Origin: Archilochus colubris
Taxonomy: Eukaryota > Chordata > Aves > Apodiformes > Trochilidae
Length of the DNA stretch: 64,000 nucleotides
NCBI GenBank assembly: GCA_023079485.1
Contig: CM041092.1
Location: 635,627-699,626, forward strand
Direction: 5' to 3'
This document shows positions 12,801 through 27,800 of this stretch, in pieces. The stretch's first letter is position 1; every line of letters starts with the position of its first letter. Position numbers and translations under genes: made by a program. The notes below the pieces were generated by a model. It was not told the origin of the DNA and did not search any database. It saw only the letters and a program-made list of their open reading frames with translations.

Positions 12801-15800
12801 TGTCGGTGGTCCCTGCAATGGTCATCTTCTCCCAGGGCAGGAAGAAAATCACTCGGCCATCGCTGGTGGCTGGGTCAAGCAGCCCCATATTGCCAGGGCT
12901 GAAAGGAAGAAGGGACATGGGTCAGAACTCCTCAGGCATCGCCAGGGACTCTGCTCTTGCACACCTTGTCCCCTGGGCAAAGCAACAGAACATTACCTCT
13001 CTTCTCAGGTCACCAGGCATGCAAAATCTCAATGGCTTTTACCATCTGCACTCACAGAAGGGTGCAGAGATGGGTGTGTAAACATTTCTTCATATAGTTT
13101 TAAAAATAACTAGAAAATGAACGTATGCAAAACCAGTTATCCTTATCACTTATTAAATAGCTGTGCTTCTATTTCAGAAAACAAAAGGTTTCTATAAACA
13201 CTTCAAAGCAAACAGCTTTCTCACAGGAAAACGTGTAAAGCTGCCCCTTTTTTTGGTTATTTTTATTCAAAAGAAAGGTGCTGACTTTGGCTTCAGGTGC
13301 TTGGAAGTCCTTGTACAGACACCTGTGCAGTCAGTTTAGCAGCCTGCAGGTTTTGCACCTATTCCTGCTAGCAGGAGGAGGCTGTGGCACATGTATGGGA
13401 AGAGGAGAAGAGGTATATATTTAGGTGGTAATAAGGAGCACCAGAGGTGAATAATTCAATGGACTCACAGAACTACCCACACAGTAAGCTGAAGGCAGAC
13501 AAAGACCTGCTTGGATATGAATTACCTATTTAAGAGAGCCACGAGCTGAATCACTAGACTTCCTAAAAATGAAATATTCAAACTGATTACTGAAGGTAAG
13601 TTTTCAATATCTGGAAAGGCTAGAAGAGAAGCTGAAAATTTCATATATAGCATGTATATTAGAACATTTTTTAGATGATATTTATAGACAGCTTAAGCAT
13701 ACGGTTGGAGAAGTACAATTTAATAGGGGAAGTCAACACAGATTTGTGAAAGGTAAATCACGTCAGACAAATGATTACTTTTTAAAATGAAAAAGCTATT
13801 GATTTAGAGACAAAGGAAACTAGAAATTTAATATACAGTATCAGAATATTCAGAAAACTTAAAAAAAAATCATACTTTTGAGAAAATGTCTAATGTGATT
13901 TTGTAAAAACTCTTAAAAATAAGGAAGAGAAACCAGTAAAGACTCAAAACTAAGTTCCATACCATTTATGGCCTGAAGTGGTTTTGGTTAGATTACACAG
14001 CAAGTGACGAGATAGGATGAAAGAGTTTTCCATACCAACAAATTTACTGAATTTATGGTTACCAGTTATTCTGGGAATATATCCTGGGAATATCCTGGGG
14101 AGATCGTTCTCAATCTCCTATTGCTATGTTTGTTTCATCTTATATCAGCCACTGAAGATCCACCAAACAGATTAAAAATAAGGCATTTCCCAACAAAAAC
14201 AAGCATCCCTACAGCCAAACCCTGCCTGTTCTGGGACTCCAGAGCCATTTGACCAAAGCACCACAAGAAGAGTAACTGGAGTAGAACTAAAGTTTCACAG
14301 CTCAGCTGGAATCTGAAATGCAGAGCATACAGGGAAATTCCAGAAAGGCAGAAAACATCTGAAATTTGTCAGAAGGGAGGGGAAAAAAGTACTGCATTCA
14401 TGCACACATCTCAGGCAGGAAGCCTGTCTGAACAAAAGTAGCCAAACCCCTCTCTCGTTTTAGCAAATAATGCACTTAAATAATGAGCAGTGGAAGAGTT
14501 GCTGCTGCTGGTGGTGGAATAAATGTGTATACTAAAAATAGAATTAATAAGAGGAGGAACACTGGGACTATTAACGAAGAACATAAATGAGTAAGAAACC
14601 CATGGGAAATGAATGCATTAGGTTAACATCAGTTTTACAAAATCTTAAATATGTTTATAACTAAAAACCTCCACCTGTTATGAAAATTTTTCCTTTGCAT
14701 GAGTCTGGCCCAAAGCTCTCTAACACATTTACCACAAGGTGAGTGGATGCAGTGAAATGGCAATCTTTCCTTGTTAGAGGATTATTCCTTGGCAGCAGCA
14801 GAAGGATGTGATACAGCTAAGATGAAATACCAAGAGTATTTTCCACTTAGCAGACAGTTCCTTGGTTTAAGCTATGTGACTTCACTGCTCTGTCTCATCA
14901 GCGGGGGCAGCTCGTGGGGAGATCACTGTTCTACAAGTAATGCCTACATGCTGACATACACAGGGGAACCAGCAAAATGAGAATTATCTACATTTCCAAC
15001 TAAAATTATTCGGTTATTACCCAATAAATAGATCAGAGCCCTCACACATATCAAGACATCTCCTACTTTGAATTTACAAAGTGACTCAAAGTTCTGAAAC
15101 TTTACACATTTTTGCTGTAGGGCTATAAAGTCAATCACAGATTCTTTTCATAGTCTAAGAGGAAGCTGGGATGACAAAGCCATTTCTCCACACTGCTAGT
15201 GCTTTAAAGCAGCTATCAGGCCATTTTCTCATTTTTCATGTGTAAAGACACCAGAAAAAGAACAGAATGCAAGAGTGATTTTACACTAGGCCAAAAATGC
15301 CTCAATTTTACAGTCAGTGGTCGTGTCCTATTGGGACAGCTCTGGCAAAAACAACATGTTGTGCACTGGAAGTCTAAATCTCTGTTCACAGAGGAGTGTG
15401 ATGATGATATGGAAGGCACTATTATAAATGCACTGTATCAACAGAATTGGGATAAGTCTATAAATGTGAATTTCCATTAGGATGCTAATGACTTCAGAAA
15501 CCAAAGGTAATATTTGAGCTTCAACTGACATGGCTTACTTGGCAGAGGGGATTTGGCTTAGCAGCAGCAAATAAGGCAAGGAGCAGGAGTGTGCAGAGAG
15601 CGTGCTCACAGAGTGCCACGGGAACCTCTGCTGCAAGAAGGTCAGCAGAGGGGGGCAAGTCCTCTCCCCCAAAACCACCACGGGCAGGTGGGCTCATGTC
15701 TGCAGCAGTGTCAGAATTTAATCATGTTATTTCTGGACTACTTATTATATTGCCTACATGCTACGTTCATGTTTACTACGAGGGAAGTTGCAATGTGGCA

Positions 15801-18800
15801 GACTACAGTCGTGCAGTGTCATTGCACAGGGAGAACAGGAGCCTTCCTCTCTGGAAGGTTTTATATGCTTCTTGGTTTTTTAAGGCAGGGCAACTCAAAC
15901 TCTTTATTAAAAAAAGGTGCCTTTTACAAGCCTGTTGTAGATGCTCTGCCTAAGCGTCCCTCTGCTGCAGTAGCAGTCCTGCCATGGTGAGTTTTAGCTA
16001 AGAACTATAGGACTTCACTCTTACACATGAATTTTGTTATACATGAATACAGGAAATCGTTACTCTCAAGGCACAGCGCCAGAGTCCTCTTTAAAAAAAA
16101 AAATCAAATTGTGCATTCAAACCTACTGCAAAATCTACAAATGCATCTCCACCAGCTTATTTATTAGAGACACCATCAGAGACTGTTAGAAATGGAGCAG
16201 GTTTTGGATGTGGTTACCTGTAATAGCCAGGCATCACGATGTGCACGCCGGCGCTGGGCTGACAGATGTTTGGTACCTTCTGATCATCCATTTTGCGCAC
16301 AGAGTCTGTGAAAGGTCCCGTAGCATTGATAACACATTTGGCTTTGACATCAAATTCCTGCCCTGCGAAAGAAAACAGTATCAATCACATACACCATTTG
16401 TTTTCCTGCTCACTGACACTCTCCATTATTAATCTATCTATGAACTTAACTCACTGTAAAGTATACGGTGCTGCTCTGAGCAGAACAGCTGGGGAGGCTT
16501 TTAAAAATTAACCAAGTTTTCATGTAACACCAGCTTTAAAAGAAAATGTTTCACAGTGAAACTCCATCGTATCCATAAAGGTGGCAGACTGGGAGGAGGC
16601 GCTGGGCTGAACCCTGCCTCTCACCCGAGACAGACTTCAGCCTCACCCCGCAGACTCAGTAAATGGGATTATTACTGTACAGCACGTGGTGCCTTACAAC
16701 ATCATCTTTGCTTGACAGAAGGGTTTGGATGTAAAGCTTCGTCTGCCCTGCCAAAACACCAGTGTTTGAGTGAGAAACCTGACAGGACTGAAGGCTGACT
16801 GACACTAATGGCAGGCTGCTGCGCTCTGGGAAGATGGCTCCTGTGCTGCTGCACTGGTGTTTACCCACAGCCTGCTTCCTCCCACAGCCCATGCTGCCAG
16901 GGGGTGCCGGGCTCCCTGCTGGGTGGGGCAGGGTGCCGTGGGGTGCACAGACACACAGAACACAGACACACAGACACACACCTGTGAGGACGTCCCTGCA
17001 GCGCACGCCGCACACCCGCTCCTTCCCGCCGGCCGGGTCCCTCCTCTTCAGCAAGTGCAGCACCTCAGCGTAATTGGCCATGGCAGCGCCATACCTGGCA
17101 GCGGTCAGGGCGATGGCGAGGTTCATCCGAGCGTCGTTGTGCTGTCCTGCAGCGGGGAGGGGACCCGGGGAAGGACACCAGTCACCTCCAGCCACGGGCT
17201 CGTGGTATGGAAGGGTGTCAGAACCGATCTGTCACATCTGTCCCTGTCACATCCGATAGGCGTGATGGCTGCTGGCGCCTCAACGCCCTTATTCAGAGAT
17301 GCATCTCCCCCCTGTCCCGCTGCGCCCCGCAGCCTGGGCCAGGGACACCCCACACCCCCTGCACACCATCAGGTGCTGAATTTGTACTCAAAAGCACCCT
17401 GATTCACCTTTGATTTAGCAGCAGAGAAATCGCTCTCCCCTTTCTGTGACTGTCCTTAGCAAACGCACCACGTCCCACACCCCAGGAGCAGCCTTGCAGA
17501 GGCCCTGCCACATTATCAGCTTTCCAAAACACTTGGAGGGGTTTTTTTGTTTCTGTTTTGGGTTTGTTTCAGTTTTTATATGCATTTTAACTTCCCAACA
17601 TACAACATAAAAGGATTAAAAAAAAAAGAAAAAAAAGAAATAAGCAGACAAGAACTAATGAAGGATTCTTAACATGTATCATTAAAGATTTATTACTGAA
17701 ATTCCCTCGTTAAAGAAAACCAAGAGAGAGGCGGAGGGACTATGAGGGGAAGATGATTAATTACTTTGAAATACTGGCTTCACCTGAGACTTTTCCTATT
17801 TATTATTGCCACTGAAGTTAAAGTCCTGGATGCTGGCTGGAAAGAATGACTATACATTGAAGGGGCCAGGCTCTGTGTGTCCTGAATAATTAATTTACGA
17901 GAGGGCAAAACTTCCTGTGGTACAGTTCAGTTCCCCATGTTCTTGGACCCCTTCTCTCAAAGATAATACTGATCAGGTGATAAATTTGTAATAGATATTG
18001 TAGCTGATTTATGTTGCCCCCATTCCCAACGTTTAGTATAAATGGTTTATGTAAAGTTCGGTCCTTCGGATTCTGCCCGTGCAGTCTGGAACCGCCACGC
18101 AAACAATCTGTTCCCAGCTAAAAGGGCAAAGTTATAAAGATGGGATCAATGGCCTCGAAGGTGCCACCCCCCTCCCCAAGCCCCTCATTCTTACACAGCC
18201 AGACGATGCAGTGCCATCAGTCTTCAGCTGCAAGGAAAAAAAACTTACGGGGAGCCTACAGAAACAGCAACATGATAAAGCACCAACGAAGAAACAAACC
18301 AACTCCAGCTCAGCCAGGCAAACAATGCCCAGGATAAACTGCAGCAAAGAACAGAGGAACAACTGAGCAAGGTGTCAAGAAAAGCTGGGGATGCTCCATC
18401 ACACGGGGTGAAGGATGCTGAATACCCACCTGCAGAGGTGCTGCCCAGGCAGCAGTGAAGCCCTGAGCACCCCCTTCCCTGATGCAGGAGCACCCCAGGG
18501 ACCAGAGGGGTTCCTCAGTTACCCTATCCACTCCTTCTGGCCACCAGTGCCTAAGGGAGGACCCGACACAAATGGGTTTCCTCTGCCTTACCCAGGGGGG
18601 ATTCACCACAACTTGCCCTGCCAGCCCGTACGGGCTCTGGTCCATGGGGAGTCACTGGGTATACTTTGCAAGCTTCCCCCTTCCCAGGTTTGTGACTTGT
18701 TTGTCCAGACCAAGAGCAATCCAGAGAAGCCAATCAGTAGAATAAATAATGTGGAAACAGGTGTAATTTCTAAAACCAAACATTTAAGTAGCAATTGTTT

Positions 18801-21800
18801 ATTGAGCCCCAAATCCAAGAGCTGCTCAGCATTTTGCTCTAACTCCTGATGCTCAGAGGGCAGAGGGAGCCCAGGACACGCTCAGTGCATTTCAGGATTG
18901 GGACCACTGTGCTCAAGATAACATTTTCACGCTTTCTCTGAAACTCATCCATTTTCCCCTCATCATTATTCTGATGCAAGAAACCCCTTGCTATTACTCA
19001 ATTCTCAGCTGTCCAAAGGCACTCTGAGTGCCTATGTAATGTGCCTGCAGGAAGAGGACTGGGAAATAACCAGTTCCTGATTAACTACCCATCTAGAAAA
19101 ACCCACTGGCTTCAGATCGATGTGACCTACAGCATGGAGTCCTAGAGTATTTCATAGTATAAACAGCAGAAATCTGTAGAGGTCTAGAGTTGAAAGAAAT
19201 GAAGAGTGACTTACTGGCTCAGAAATTTATCATCTTTGGAGAGTAATACAGCAACTGTTTGGTAGAGACAGGGTCACAGTACAATAGTTCTTGTACTCAG
19301 GAACAGTTTGTTGTTTGGTTTTTGGGTCTTTTCCCCCCCCCCATTACACAAAAATCCTGCATTTTATACGCAATTATCTTCCCTCCTTGCTGTCTGAATT
19401 GGCTGTTGTTGTACCATGCACACTCCACTTTGTAAAGGTACCACAGCCAGAGCAGTTCTTACTGCAGCACCATTCACAGTTGACATCTCTTCTGCTGATT
19501 AGAGTAAAAGTAGCTATTTGCATGTGTGCTTGTTTGGAATCAGGATTTTTTTTTAATTCTGATTTCAAAGAGACTGACATGTATCTTGGTCCTGAGATGA
19601 CTCTAAAGAAACAGAAGGATAGCAAAGCAACAAATTCTGCATCTCAACCTGTTTGACTTTCCAGTTAAATGCCATTCTTCCCACCTCAGTTCAGAGATCC
19701 TCCAAACCCCAGCTAAAAGCCTCCAAGCTTAATTTCCTCCAGAACAGATGTGTGAGGCTTTCTTGATGCTAGCACTATCACCATGCTCAGGAGATGCCCA
19801 GGAAACCCACGGTATGGCTGTGTGATAAAAGGCAAGGTAACCACAGCTTCCACGGGAGGTCCTGGGTGACCTCCTGACCCACAGCAGCCTGACTTCACAA
19901 GCAGACACTGCTGCTCCAAAGCAAAATGAAGAGAGCAACTACTCCCCCTTGCTAGAGGTAACTCCTCTATGGTACCATGGGGTTTTTCCAAATGTGATAA
20001 GCCAAAAAGTTGTTTCATAACAACAGAATGGCTCAGCCCAATTCATTTGGCAAGCAAATGTAAGCAAGCTCCTGAAGATCTCACAGGCAACAGAGTAAAA
20101 CCAAGCCACTGCCTCACAAGAGATGTCCACAAACACCCTGCCCTGGAGAGGTGAGGGATGGTTCTGAGAGCACTGGGTTGGTGTCCCTGTGCCAGCTGGC
20201 ACCTGGGTGCAGCCCAGCATAGCTCTGCACCTCTGCAGGAGGTGTCCAGGAGCCAACTGATGGAACATCCCATGTTTTCTTTGCAACTCCTCTCCTGATG
20301 CCTCTCAAACATAAGAGGATGTTTAAATCCTTGAAGTCATTTCTAGTAGGAACAGCTGGGAGAATTGTCCATTGCATTATATACTATTGTCATCTGCTTG
20401 TGATCTAGTAACAATGGAGTGATACCTTAACTTTTGTTAAGCGTGGTCAGCCTTGCTTTTAACAAAGCACTGGCTTAACTGCTGTCATTGAAATACCCCT
20501 GGATCCTCTTAAAACCCCTTTATTCTTAGAAGGCATACTGCTGGAGACATTTAGTGCCTGGAGACATTTTTTGTAAGTGTGCCCTGCATCATTTTGAGAC
20601 CCACACTGATGCCATTTGTTTTAAAATTTTTCTGTTGTTTTTGTGTAATTTAGGAAAATTCTATTTTCATTCCTTAGTAGCAAATGTTGTATTTCTTCAG
20701 AGACGAACAGACAATGCTTCCGTTGGCACTGACAGAATCCTCCCACGGAGTGCACATAGTGTACATTCAATTTTATTTTTATCGATGCTGAACCACAGCC
20801 AGCAGTGGTAACAAAGCCCACAGACTGTAGAAATTTGTTTGTAGAGCTGTGTGAAAACTGCAGCATTAATAAGGCACTCTGGTGGTTCCAGTATATTCTG
20901 TCCTGTGTCACTCTCGTTTTACCTCTACACCGACTCCTGCCTTCCCTTTAGCTGGAGATAAACAGCACTCAGTAGCCAGTGCCTGCATTTCTTGCTCTAG
21001 ACACTAGAAGATCTTTTAATCCTAGGAGGGTAAATTTTGTTCCTGTTAACCTTTTTCTGCTAAGAATTAAGACTTTGTTAGGGAGTCCACCTGCTGCACA
21101 TTAATCACCTACCAGAGCACACTGCAGCAAGTGCCCCAAACACACTTGGGCTCAGACTGCAACAGCACAGCTGGAACACAGGGTTTGCAGACTCCGTGCT
21201 CTAAAGAACAGGTTGGTCCCTGCAAGAGATGTGAAAACCTTCTCACCTTGTCTCAATTTACAGTCTTTTCTGATTAGGCATACCTAGCTATCGCTGGGGA
21301 GGTCAACTTTAATGGAGAGCTGGAAATTAGCCATGCAAGAAGCTGTATGACAGCCCTTAATGAACTTTCTCCAGAGGGCAAACCTTTCCCTAGAACCACC
21401 TACCTGGCTTCTTTTGAAAGGAAAAACACAGTAAAAGAAATACTTCAATGAGAGAACTAGGCTCACAGAATGGCCACAATGTCATATCCCTACATAATAC
21501 AGCCACACAAATAAATGGGTTTTGTTCTTGTCTTTTAAAAAGCCGAGGGGTAAAGACAAACCAAATACTTGTGAATTCATCCCTTGCTTGTATGGTTTTT
21601 TTATATTTACTTTTTTAATCTTTACTGATATCTGTGAGCTCTGCTGACCTAACTGCCAAGTTAGGAGGCAGTCCCTTGGATGTGGAACAAACCCAAAACC
21701 TCTCAACCAACACCAAGATGAGGATGTTCTGGATCACCACAACACTGACACCCAATTTCTCCAAAAGCACTGATATTCTAAGTCATTTTTAAAGCATATT

Positions 21801-24800
21801 TCTGTAGCTATATGTTCTGTTCTTACAACAGCCTGGCACTGAATAACTGCATGCACCCAGTACAGAAGAGCAGTGCAGGAAATCTAATAATTATTTTCAT
21901 GTGCATTTATTTCTTGCTGTGTATATACAAACCTTATCAAAACCTTATGAAATTCATGGCTGATGAGTGATGATTATACATCACTACACATAACTAAGTT
22001 ACCGACACTGCCCACATCTTACAGTTTTTAAGTAAGTGCTTAATTGCATGAACAGTTTTATTACAAGCACTAAAACAGGAACTCAACATCTGCTGTGCAT
22101 AAGGAAATGGTCTGCATCCCAGTTCAGGCATTATGAATCAGCTGGAGTGACTCAAATTGTTGCAGACCTCTTCGAGAAAGAATTCAGCAAGCTCTTTTCC
22201 CCAAACAGAAGTGGAATAAGTCCAGAGGTAAACATCAAATTTGACTCGTGAGTCACAAGTCATTTAACATGCCCTCAGACCTGAACTATTTCTTGCTCTC
22301 TGAATCACATGAAACTTAAGTAAAAAATTCCCTGCAAACTAACAGACTTTCTGGGATACGTAACACACACGCATTTGTTCTTGGACCGCTTCAGAGGGAA
22401 GAGCATTCTGACTCAAATCAGCTCCATCACACCCACATGGAACAACACAGCAATATCACACCAGGCTGCTAATATTTCTCACACAGATCGTGTGCAGTTT
22501 GAATTCTGCTCTCCACTCTGATTTCTGGGCCCAAGCAGGTGGGCAGGATGATACACACCTAAATATGCACTTTGCACCAGAAGAAAACCCCACACACTGC
22601 ATTAGTTTAGTTCTTGGAGCTCTGTCCCAAGATGTGGGCATTGTCAGCCCTCACTCTGGAGGAGCTTGAACAGAGAGGAAAGCCTTGAGTTTGGCCTTCT
22701 CACAGGGGAATGCAATCTCACAGGCTCCAACCCAGAGGTGACACATTGAGTTCAAATAATCCAGCAGCAATCATGTTAAGTCCTTGCTTCCTCCATTTAG
22801 CACACAGGAAACAACCTTCCCCATCCCTGTCAGTGAGAGGTGAGGATGTGACCATCAGCACCTGACTTCTGGATTCTGTCCCTCAGAGGTCTGCAAGAAC
22901 AGCTATTTTTTAACCAAACCTGAGCACACCCAGCTTGAGTACGCACTGCAGGGAGCACCCAAGAGCCAAAGTAACCACTGCTTGATGAGACAAACTTGTC
23001 AATTCAGGTTCATTTTCATAAAATGAGATTAAAGCTATTGAGGAACCTGTGACCAGAAAATCTGCATGTATGGATAAAACCAAACCACATGACAATGAAG
23101 ACTAGGAAATGAAAGTATGATGCATTCCAACCTATGCAGAGTTATAAACAAATGAATAGTACAAAGCAGAGACAAGAAGCCTGCTTGGAAAATAAAACCT
23201 AAAATTCACCATACCCAAGGAATGTCTGTCTAGTCAAGTCTACTGTCAAGTTACAGTACAGGAGTTAAAACTTCTATTGGAACTAAGATAGCAGCAGACT
23301 GAAATCAGCCACAATATCCAGGGACATCAAGCCAGAGACAAAATTTGGAATTATTGTTCCATGCTACTGCTGTATAATTATGTTGTTTCCCCACTTCTTT
23401 TGTACCAGCCTTCAACTTGTCACTGCAGTCACACTGCGACGTCAGGGGAAGTAAAAGCACAGTGTTAAAATGAAACTAAACATTGTCACTGTCAGTTTAT
23501 GGAAACCGGGCTAAAATGTCACCAGGAACAACTGTCAGGGCAGGTCTGCTGCGGCCGTGCCACCAGGAGCTGTGATGATGTCAAGCCAGCTTACTGCCTG
23601 CCCAGTGACACCAGCCTGACTGCTGCTCCCCAGGCTCAGCCCAGACACCCACACCTGGGGCAAACCCAACCTGGGGGCCCACGCTGTGCTCACACACGGG
23701 GGGGTTTGCTGCAGCCCCAGGGGAGCAGCGGGGGGGTCTGGAGCAGTGGTCTTCAGCAGGTGGGACACCGAGCCCTGCTGTACCACCCAGGCCCAGAGGG
23801 ACCAGGCAGGGCACAGACACTGATGGAGGGATCCGTGCTGTCCCGTGGGAGGTCAAGGAGCAGTGGTTGAAGTGGTCGTGCTCCCCTGAACCCACAGGAA
23901 CCCAGTGCAGGAAGGGAGCAGCACGAGGTCCTGACCCGTTCTCCCTCAGCACGCACAGACCCACACCCACCCTAGGGGAGAGCCTAGATGCTAACTAATG
24001 ACCAGAGATTAAGCTCACATAAAATGCACACATATAAATTACAGCAGAGTTACATGCTTCGATGGAGACTTGCCCCTAACAGCCACGACACACTGGGGAA
24101 CGCTCAGATGTTTGTGGCACGACGTGCAAATAATGTCGTTTTGCTCAGGAATAATCTTAAATCTTTTAGGTAACATGATCTGAAGAATTATTCCCCATTC
24201 ACTTCTTAAAGGACACAAAAACCATCCTTTGCTTATATGAGCATTAAAAAAAAAAAAAAAAAAAAAGAAGAGAGGCACAGAATTCACTAGAATATTCATC
24301 ATTTCCAACCTTAAACCCACAGCGTACAAACAGACGAATCCAGCAAGTCAGAGAGCAAAGCCAATTTAATCTGTGGCTCCCCTGAGGTAAATGTAGTTCA
24401 CAGTCCTGCCCCCACCCCAACCTCAGCCATAATCCCTGCTTCCTGGAGGTAGGAAAGCACTGGAGTGAGGAAAATTCTGCAGCAGGATATAATGATCCAA
24501 AATGACAGGGACAATAATGACAATGAATTTCATGTCTCCCAGTCATGAGCTGGGGATGCTTGGCTGGGCTGACTCACACAATTAAATTGTTACAGGTACA
24601 GCAGGAGAGGCAGTTATCACCCGCCTGCTTTTGGGAAGGATGCCTCCAGCCACAGCCTGCCCGGCCCTTCTGCTGGGAGCCAACAGCCTCTGCTCCTGCA
24701 GGGATGCCCTGCACCTGCCCCTGCCCCTGCCCCGTGACAGCAGCAAAACTGGGTTAAAGATGTGAGTTCCAGGCTATTGATTTTATCCCTTCTGAAAACG

Positions 24801-27800
24801 AGGGGAGAGCTCCCGATGGATAAAGGGCAAAGCCAGACCCGGAGGTCTCATCAGAGAGCTGGGAAGCACCCTACGACATGGATCACCCCTGCTCTGCCTT
24901 CCCCACTCGTGTCCATGCTCACACCAGCACAGAAACAACCCCAGTGTGCTCCCTGGGTTCAGCCACAGCACTGCCTCCCCCCAGTGCACTCTGCAACAGG
25001 AGCAGGACCCCTACTCATTGGCCTGGGATGTCAGACAGACACTGCTCCCCACGGATGTCAGACAGACACTGCTCCCCAAGGATGTCAGACACTGCTCCCC
25101 AAGACGTCAGACAGACACTGCTCCCCAAGGATGTCAGACACTGCTCCCCAAGGATGTCAGACACTGCTCCCCAAGACGTCAGACAGACACTGCTCCCTAA
25201 GGATGCCAGACACTGCTCCCCAAGGATGTCAGACACTGCTCCCCTGGGATCTCGGACACTGCTCCCTAAGGATGTCAGACACTGCTCCCTAAGGATGTCA
25301 GACACTGCTCCCCGGGAAGTCAGACACTGCTCCCTAAGGATGTCAGACACTGCTCCCCAAGGGTGTCAGACACTGCTCCCTAAGGATGTCAGACACTGCT
25401 CCCCAAGGGTGTCAGACACTGCTCCCCAAGGGTGTCAGACACTGCTCCCCAAGGGTGTCAGACAGACACTGCTCCCCACGGATGTCAGACACTGCTCCCT
25501 AAGGATGCCAGACACTGCTCCCTAAGGATGCCAGACACTGCTCCCCTGGGATGTCAGACAGACACTGCTCCCCTGGGATGCTAGAGGTGCAGGATGCAGG
25601 AGGAGATGGAGCACAGAGCCCACTTCCCAGGCCACACCTGCAGCCTGTGAGGCTCCCGGCACTCACCTGGCTCCAGTTTTGTGATAGCAAGAATTGGGGT
25701 TAGCTGTGTGTCCCACCCTTGGAAAGTCTTTTTCAGTGACAAACTGTCAAAGAGTTTTTATATCCAAGGGGAAAAAAAATCAAAATAAAAAAAAAAATCA
25801 GAGTTGTCTGCATCTTTAATAGGGTAACACCCTGATTGCAGCTCAACATCCTCAAAATACTAATTTGTCAACTATGAATTATAAAGGTGTAACATTTCAT
25901 AATTCAGGACACACTCAAATACTAGGAAAAACAGCTACAACAAGCCTAAACATAAAAAAAAGATTTTATTCCATTTTTGACAGCTTAATGAATGCCTTAC
26001 TCTTTTGCATTGATTTTTGTGTGTATGTGTGTCTGTGTGTGCATGTGTGCCTGGGAAGGATTTCTCATGGGGCTTGCTGTAAACAAGGAAAGCTAAATCC
26101 TCTGCCAAAGCTGCTGCTTCTACCTTTAAATAACCTTCATATTAAATATTTCAAGAGAGAATACACACAAAAATACTGATAATGCAAAAAATAAAGAACA
26201 ATTACATCCCAGCAAGTATATGAGAAATCTGTGGAACAAGACACTAAACAATCAAATACCTTGATGTGATAAAACAGCTACAGAAGTTGTAAATGTTAAT
26301 TCCTGCAAAGAGCAGGGTCAACAAAGCCCCAAAATCTTAAACTCATGACTGATTCCAGAACACCACTTTTCCTTACACACCTTAAAGGCTCATCTTGCGA
26401 GGCAAAATACATTAACAAAGAAGTCTGCAAGAACGTAGAGACAGGAAAATAACACAACTTAAAAAGAATTGTGCCACTTAGAATTTCTAAACACTTTGCA
26501 TTGAAATATTCTGGCCAGCTGGATCTCTGCTTTCATGTTTTTCTTAGTTCTTAACAGAATGAACCATATATAATTTAAATGGAGATTAATTCTTCCATTT
26601 AAAGTGCTTTAAAATAATTCTGCCTATGATCTTGAGATCTCAGCCCAGCTTCTCCATAGTGCCTCTCCTCCAGTTTTCCTTGAGCTACGTAAGTGGAACT
26701 GACAGATCACTGCTCAGATAGCAGCCACGTTCATCCCCCAAAATGTTGCCTTTTTGCTATTCAGGAGTATCCTAATACCAACAAATGCTAAATGAAGTCT
26801 GACATGTACCCCTAAGAAACAAACTTGTAAGTTGTGGCTTCAAAGAAAACCTTGAATAAATAGGACACATTGTGTACACCCAGGCTAACATCCAACATAT
26901 GCTTTAGCTTCCTGATGCTGAGACAGAGCAAGAATAGCCTCTGGTCAAGTCTGTGATTTGCTCTTGCTGGTACTTCCAACATTTATAATCTACCATTATT
27001 TTTTTTGCCTGTATAAACAATTTTTAAAATGTAATTAAGACAACCACAGCAACACAACATGTTCATGAATAATGTATCATTTGACATGCTACTAGTTTGC
27101 TCAACAATAAAAACAACAAAACAAAGTGCATTCCTGATCTTTCCTTTGTAAAAGAACATTGCCACCAGTAAAGCATAACCAGGCAGGTGGTTTTACCCTA
27201 TAAAGAAGTAACCTATGCAATGAATGCTTTTAATTCTTCCCTTTGGTGGTGGTGATCAGCACACCATGCACTGAGATGCAGCTGGTAGGTGCTATTAATA
27301 AATACTGATACAAAGCCAGTATGATGGGGACAGTATGAGGAGGAATAGAGGAAAGCAAGAAAACAAGACTACTACAAGAAAAGTACATATATAACTGCAC
27401 ACCCAGAACCAGTGAACACACATCAGTCTTAGAAGACCACTTTATTTATTCATTATAGGAGAGTCACAGAAGATAAAGACATGACCTACCTTAAAACATA
27501 TTTATATAATTTTCACTATTATTTAATGCTGTATTGTATGACTAACCCCTCTCCAAGAACTAAAGGAGTTGTACTGAACCTTATCATTCCCTTCTCTACT
27601 TGAAGTTCAATTCTCTTTCCCTTTTGTCCTCAATTCCTCTGGATTTAGGGCATGAAAGTACAACATTAAAAACCAAGTACAGTAATTTACAAGATCTAAA
27701 GCGTGCTTGCCAAAGCATTACTTTAGTATTTCACTAGCAAACACCATTCCTTTAAACGTTGCATTAAAATGTGAGTAACTAAGCTGTAGGCTTGTAAGTA

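Noticed and set aside
12728..13113. Plus-strand open frames over GPD2 exon 9
   Set aside because: They are antisense shadows of the coding exon.
24762..25525. Long plus-strand open frames of 176 and 215 codons rich in repeated Ser-Asp-Thr-Ala-Pro type motifs
   Set aside because: They are the minisatellite read in different frames. The unit happens to lack stops, and there is no promoter, splice or domain support.
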